Below, one piece after another: positions 5,058 through 6,374 of a stretch of DNA of 6,374 nucleotides. The notes beneath the pieces were generated by a model. It was not told the DNA's origin and searched no databases. It worked only from the letters and a program-made list of their open reading frames with translations. The stretch is from Spirochaetia bacterium. GTDB taxonomy: Bacteria; Spirochaetota; Spirochaetia; Treponematales; Rectinemataceae. The position numbers were made by a program, and so were the translations under genes. The first letter of the stretch is position 1. Each line of letters opens with the position of its first letter. Location: the NCBI GenBank assembly GCA_021286925.1, contig JAJTBL010000113.1, forward strand, positions 1 to 6,374, in the 5' to 3' direction.

Positions 5058-6304
5058 GCCTGAATTCCTTTTCGAGCGGCGGTTCTGTTCTTTTGCTCTG
5101 CCTGAGTCTTGCTGCCCTTTGAAAAATAAGACTCATATACCAGATCGCAGGCAGCCTTGCAGGCCAACAGCGAATCATACTCAGCCGCTATGATTTTCGC
5201 GCCAGGAGGTCCGAAGCGCTGGTCACTGCGGGCAAAATCGGTTTTTGCGGCGTCGGCGATACATTGGGACAGTTTTTGGGAGCGAGTGACAATGAGGACT
5301 GCTTCTGGGGCAAGAAGGCGGCGGACATCCCGAACAGCATGGCTTGCGATATCAAAAAGGGGAGCCAGCAATGGCATGGCTTTGTCACATTCTGTGGTAA
5401 GAATTTCATCGATGCTGTCCATGTCGACCCCGGGGAATGCTGAGTTCAGGGCAGTCAGTATGGAATCTTCCGATAAATAAAGCTCAAGGCAGCCTTTATT
5501 GCCACAGCTGCATTCGGGACCGTTTCGATCCATAGAAAGATGGCCCACTTCAAAGGCTGTCCGGCCGCGATCGGAAATCAGTTTGCCGTTCTGCAGATAG
5601 GCACCGCCGACACCGGCTCTGATAAGAAACGCGAAAAGCGAGCCAGAACCTTTCGCGAGCCCATACCGCTCTTCAGCCAGCGCGACAATCGATGCGTTGT
5701 TGGTGATCGAAACCGGTGCATGAAATTCCTTTTCAAGCCGTTCGCCGAGCGGGAATTCGACCATGCCGGGAATTCTTGAATAAAAATGAACAAGGCCGGT
5801 GGCAAGACTGACCGAGCCGGGCGCTCCTACGCCAATGCCCAGCAATTTTTCTTCCGGGATTCGAACTTCCCTGAGCATGTCGTGAATGAGAGTTGAAAGA
5901 ACCTGAACCGCAGATTCAGCATCGGGTGCCATGGGAAAGCAGACTGATCGTGAAGCGACCACCTGGCCGGAAAAGTCCTGGACAATAGCCGAAGCTGACC
6001 GAGCCCAGAAATCCAGGCCGACCACGTAGGCTGCATCGGGATTGACGGCAAATTCGACAGGGCGCCTTCCCTTCCGCGGGCTTTTATCGGTGTCTGGCTT
6101 GGATTCTGCCGCAACTTCATGAATCAGCCCCCGCTTTTCAAGCTGGGCAAAAATCCTGAAAACTGTCGGCGCTTTCAATCCTGTTTTCAGCACCGCCTTG
6201 CTCTGGGACAGAGAGCCGGTTCTGAAAATGAGCCGCAATACTGTCAATTCATTCCGTTCGCGAATCGTTGTGGAACGCACAGGACCGCTTTCTTCATTTG
6301 TCAT
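5054..6304 (-). CDS. ROK-family transcriptional repressor (NagC/XylR type)
   Basis: This 416-residue protein has an N-terminal winged helix-turn-helix at about 15-65 and then a ROK sugar-binding/kinase-like domain. The ROK signature is clear: EVGHLSMD (252-259) with H255, and a zinc site CSCGNKGCLE (265-274; C265, C267, C272). GVGAPGS (158-164) and RAGVGGAY (229-236) are the other conserved glycine segments. Two features indicate a regulator without kinase activity. The first phosphate-binding loop, usually DxGGT, reads DFWARS (98-103), and the catalytic-base aspartate of ROK sugar kinases (N-D) is asparagine in TNNAS (201-205). ROK repressors typically release DNA on binding a sugar or sugar phosphate; the ligand here is unknown. 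A polar, Lys/Gln-rich tail follows residue 395. AAGGA (6311-6315) lies six bases before the ATG. The gene is the first of the left-pointing run and overlaps xth by four bases. No sugar transport or catabolic gene is visible nearby. Confidence 0.93.
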   Translation of the reverse strand: MTNEESGPVRSTTIRERNELTVLRLIFRTGSLSQSKAVLKTGLKAPTVFRIFAQLEKRGLIHEVAAESKPDTDKSPRKGRRPVEFAVNPDAAYVVGLDFWARSASAIVQDFSGQVVASRSVCFPMAPDAESAVQVLSTLIHDMLREVRIPEEKLLGIGVGAPGSVSLATGLVHFYSRIPGMVEFPLGERLEKEFHAPVSITNNASIVALAEERYGLAKGSGSLFAFLIRAGVGGAYLQNGKLISDRGRTAFEVGHLSMDRNGPECSCGNKGCLELYLSEDSILTALNSAFPGVDMDSIDEILTTECDKAMPLLAPLFDIASHAVRDVRRLLAPEAVLIVTRSQKLSQCIADAAKTDFARSDQRFGPPGAKIIAAEYDSLLACKAACDLVYESYFSKGSKTQAEQKNRTAARKGIQA

Positions 6305-6329
6305 AAAGTTTCCTTCTGAAACAAATCAA

Positions 6330-6360
6330 ACTATACCGTGGATTCTGCGTTCCCGCAACG
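6330..6360 (-). promoter_or_regulatory. Candidate promoter and operator of the ROK repressor-xth unit
   Basis: On the minus strand TTGCGG (6358-6353, weak, 3 of 6) and TATAGT (6335-6330, 5 of 6) are 17 bases apart, with a predicted start near 6323 and a leader of about 20 bases. An inverted repeat CGTT-5-AACG (6348-6360) covers the -35 box and could serve as an operator for self-repression, which is common among ROK repressors. It does not resemble the AT-rich NagC/Mlc site. The remaining bases to 6374 show nothing else. Confidence 0.4.
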
Positions 6361-6374
6361 TTTTTATTGCGCTT

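Noticed and set aside
5753..5776. Repeated GGGAATTC inside the ROK gene
   Set aside because: Two short copies within coding sequence encode ordinary residues of the domain; nothing suggests function.
1..6374. tRNA, rRNA, CRISPR array, insertion sequence, attachment site or riboswitch
   Set aside because: The gaps between genes are all shorter than 80 bases and contain no clover-leaf, repeat-spacer pattern, transposase remnant or long structured leader.

Overview
This is a 6.4 kb piece of an ordinary-looking bacterial chromosome, densely coded, with no RNA genes, mobile elements or CRISPR repeats that I can see. It holds seven protein genes. Two point right (+) and five point left (-), and they converge on one strong bidirectional terminator near position 2050. 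The organism cannot be fixed from the sequence. GC is intermediate (single 60-base lines counted by hand range from 23 to 36 G+C). The gene set (FmdB-type zinc ribbon, short rhomboid, Kbl, an E2-like acyltransferase-fold protein, a bacterial tocopherol-cyclase-like protein, a ROK repressor) would suit a spirochaete or a Firmicutes-like anaerobe. That is a low-confidence impression.

Right-pointing half (1-2064): a tocopherol cyclase-like protein (67-1035), a 71-base gap, then a stand-alone 2-oxoacid dehydrogenase E2 catalytic-domain homologue (1107-2006) whose active-site histidine is replaced by glutamate. Neither gene has a Shine-Dalgarno sequence. Each has a TTTACY -17 bp- TANNNT promoter-like pair ending 5 to 8 bases before its ATG, so both transcripts may be leaderless or nearly so.

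Left-pointing half (6374-2032), in order of transcription: a ROK-family repressor (6304-5054); exodeoxyribonuclease III (5057-4275), whose ATG overlaps the repressor's stop in an ATGA; a 68-base gap with a promoter candidate; a short rhomboid protease (4206-3646, GTG start); glycine C-acetyltransferase Kbl (3631-2402), whose ribosome binding site begins one base after the rhomboid stop; a 79-base gap with another promoter candidate; and an FmdB-type zinc ribbon protein (2322-2083). All five have recognisable Shine-Dalgarno sequences, in clear contrast with the two right-pointing genes.

The left-pointing genes look like a co-directional run with sub-operons (repressor-xth; rhomboid-kbl; zinc ribbon) rather than one pathway: sugar-sensing regulation, DNA repair, membrane proteolysis and threonine/glycine catabolism. 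I found no compelling new multi-gene system. The points most worth a second look are the leaderless pair, the altered acyltransferase active site, and the coupling of a ROK repressor to a base-excision-repair nuclease.
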